The notes under the pieces are model-generated. The model made no database searches. It saw nothing but the letters and a program-made list of their open reading frames with translations, and had not been told where the DNA came from. Positions 14,303 through 15,679 of a DNA stretch of 15,679 nucleotides are shown here, piece by piece. The position numbers and the translations under genes were made by a program. The stretch is from Actinobacteria bacterium UBA3012 (lineage in GTDB: Bacteria; Actinomycetota; Actinomycetes; Nanopelagicales; Nanopelagicaceae). Numbering within the stretch: the stretch's first letter is position 1; each line of letters starts with the position of its first letter. Location of the stretch: contig DDZI01000023.1 in NCBI GenBank assembly GCA_002346305.1, forward strand, positions 1 through 15,679. The letters run 5' to 3'.

Positions 14303-15570
14303 AGATTAAAAAGCTATTTGGCTATCAAGTTTTAGACTCGCGGGGTCGGCCAACTATTGCGGCTGCTATTTCATTAGATGATGGCACTACTCATACTGCC
14401 CGAGTTCCATCTGGCGCTTCGACTGGAAAACATGAGGCTATGGAGCTGCGTGATGGGAACCTGGCTGATGCAAATAGATTCTATGGCGGAAAATCAGTTG
14501 CTCAGGCAGTTGCCAATATAAATTCACTAATTGCGCCTACCTTGGTGGGTAGAGATATTTCACTAACTGATATTGACACCCAATTGATAAATCTTGATCC
14601 TTCCGAGAATCATATGAAACTTGGCGCTAATGCAACGCTAGCGGTCTCACTAGCTGCAGCTATCGCCGAAGCCCACTCGCAGAGTAAATCATTAACTCGC
14701 TTCTTTAACGGTGATGGTGAATTAGAGATTCCAATGCCTATGGTAAATATCCTCTCTGGTGGAGCCCATGCTGGTCGAACTCTTGATATTCAAGATGTAT
14801 TAGTTCTCCCAATTGGTGCCAACTCATTTACTGAATCCTTAGCCTGGATTGTTGCAATCCGGGAGGCTGCGGCAAAGATAGGGGCAGCCGAGGGCAAGGT
14901 GACTCATCTAATTGCTGATGAGGGCGGCTTAGGAATTGCCTTTGCTTCCATGGCGCAGGCCTGTGATTTCGTTGTTAAGGTAATTAGCTCAGTTGGCCTA
15001 AATCCAGGATCTGATGTTTCGCTAGCACTTGATATTGCCTCTACTCAATTCTTTGATGGCTCGAAATATAATTTGAAAACTGAGGGTCGTTCGCTGACTT
15101 CAGCAGATTTTGTGCAATATATAAATAGATTAGTAAGCAGCCAACCTATTGTCTCGATTGAAGATCCTTTTGCAGAAGATGATTGGGCTGCCTGGCAAGA
15201 ATTTATGTCGATTGCACCCGTGAAATTACAGGTCTTAGGTGATGATTTACTAACAACTAATTTAGGTAGATTAAATAAAGCTATTGCGGATAATAGCGCT
15301 AATGCGATTTTGATCAAGGCAAATCAGAATGGTCTTGTTACATCAACTTTGAATGTATTAAAGCAAGCACGTGCAAATAACTTTAATACAGTAGTTTCTG
15401 CTCGTTCAGGAGAGACGGAAGATTCATGGCTTGCAGATTTAGCTACTGGTTGGCGGGCAGGTCAGATTAAGGTTGGTTCAACTCATGGCGCAGAGCGCAC
15501 CGCAAAATGGAATCGCTTACTTGAGCTTGAAGCGACAGAGCCAAGTAGATTTTCCAACCCTTTCGCTTGA
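14299..15570 (+). CDS. Divergent enolase paralogue (phosphopyruvate hydratase-like)
   Basis: 423 residues, full enolase length, starting with TTG 14299 behind AAGGGAG (14286-14292), and overlapping the kinase stop. Conserved: PSGASTG (37-43), H157 in GGAHAG, E208 in ADEGG, metal ligands D245, E288 (SIED) and D315 (GDDL), catalytic K340 (ILIK), R369-S370, and K391 (GQIK). Changed: the histidine of SHRSGE is alanine (A368), the conserved Glu of the D-x-Q-E motif is Asp (D166), DEGGFAP reads DEGGLGI, and GSxxRSERxAKYN reads GSTHGAERTAKWN. Phosphate-binding and proton-transfer parts are kept while the substrate pocket differs. It is therefore probably not the housekeeping enolase but a dehydratase for a different 2-phospho-hydroxy acid. 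A slow or moonlighting enolase is the alternative. Confidence 0.85.
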   Translation: MKIKKLFGYQVLDSRGRPTIAAAISLDDGTTHTARVPSGASTGKHEAMELRDGNLADANRFYGGKSVAQAVANINSLIAPTLVGRDISLTDIDTQLINLDPSENHMKLGANATLAVSLAAAIAEAHSQSKSLTRFFNGDGELEIPMPMVNILSGGAHAGRTLDIQDVLVLPIGANSFTESLAWIVAIREAAAKIGAAEGKVTHLIADEGGLGIAFASMAQACDFVVKVISSVGLNPGSDVSLALDIASTQFFDGSKYNLKTEGRSLTSADFVQYINRLVSSQPIVSIEDPFAEDDWAAWQEFMSIAPVKLQVLGDDLLTTNLGRLNKAIADNSANAILIKANQNGLVTSTLNVLKQARANNFNTVVSARSGETEDSWLADLATGWRAGQIKVGSTHGAERTAKWNRLLELEATEPSRFSNPFA

Positions 15571-15603
15571 AGAGTTAATCTTAAGTGCTTCATCTTAGGC
15601 CTC

Positions 15604-15679
15604 TCAAATAGTGACTTGAGACCACTCTACTTTTCCTAAACCCGCATGGTTCCAAGCACGATAATCCAGCCAAGTGCTG
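15604..15679 (-). CDS. Possible C-terminal tail of a convergent gene (partial)
   Basis: On the minus strand the last 25 codons before a TGA (15606-15604) read STWLDYRAWNHAGLGKVEW and end QVTI. The frame stays open from the window edge. The composition (Trp, Tyr, Gly, charged residues) looks like real protein and the position 33 bases after the enolase paralogue stop fits a convergent gene. I do not recognise the family. Too short to be sure. Confidence 0.4.
   Translation of the reverse strand, partial: STWLDYRAWNHAGLGKVEWSQVTI

Noticed and set aside
14299..15570. Housekeeping enolase (eno)
   Set aside because: Loss of the SHRSGE histidine and changes in the D-x-Q-E, DEGGFAP and RSER motifs are not expected in a housekeeping enolase, and the genomic context is a catabolic island.

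Overview
The window looks like a catabolic island from a moderately AT-rich bacterium, most likely a low-GC actinobacterium such as a streamlined aquatic lineage. That assignment is inferred from protein style: an actinobacterial-type LldD with the motif TPRGPFDYTDGAAE, a KDG-kinase N-terminus typical of that phylum, and tightly packed operons with 1-4 base stop/start overlaps. No rRNA, tRNA, CRISPR array, insertion sequence or phage gene was seen.

Left half (1-6743), minus strand. One operon is read leftward: periplasmic sugar-binding protein, ABC ATPase, ABC permease, a GH13-like glycosidase with an unusual N-terminal domain, an NAD-type short-chain dehydrogenase (SDR), a KDPG/KHG aldolase, and a PfkB-family 2-keto-3-deoxy-sugar-acid kinase cut by the window edge. 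A 122-base gap behind the binding-protein gene holds a strong 15-16 bp stem-loop and a second hairpin.

Divergent control region (6744-6874). It holds a perfect 11-bp inverted repeat with a 2-base centre, a good leftward promoter candidate and a weaker rightward one.

Middle (6875-10269), plus strand. A 56-residue SDR N-terminal stub is followed by a FadR/GntR regulator, a DgoD-like sugar-acid dehydratase of the enolase superfamily, and an FMN-dependent alpha-hydroxy-acid (L-lactate type) dehydrogenase.

Right part (10270-15679). A GH127-like (beta-L-arabinofuranosidase family) hydrolase appears to start at an AUA codon and is paired with a second SDR. After a 257-base gap comes a two-gene unit: an APH-fold small-molecule kinase overlapping a divergent enolase paralogue. 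A convergent gene tail probably occupies the right end.

How it may work together (inference): a glycoside or sugar is imported and cleaved in the cytoplasm by the GH13-like and GH127-like enzymes. SDRs oxidise the freed sugar. The DgoD-like enzyme dehydrates the sugar acid to a 2-keto-3-deoxy acid. The kinase and aldolase then yield pyruvate plus a triose phosphate. The GntR protein and the palindrome probably switch the two divergent operons. The least explained element is the kinase plus enolase-paralogue pair, which could be a phosphorylated dehydration branch for a non-standard substrate.
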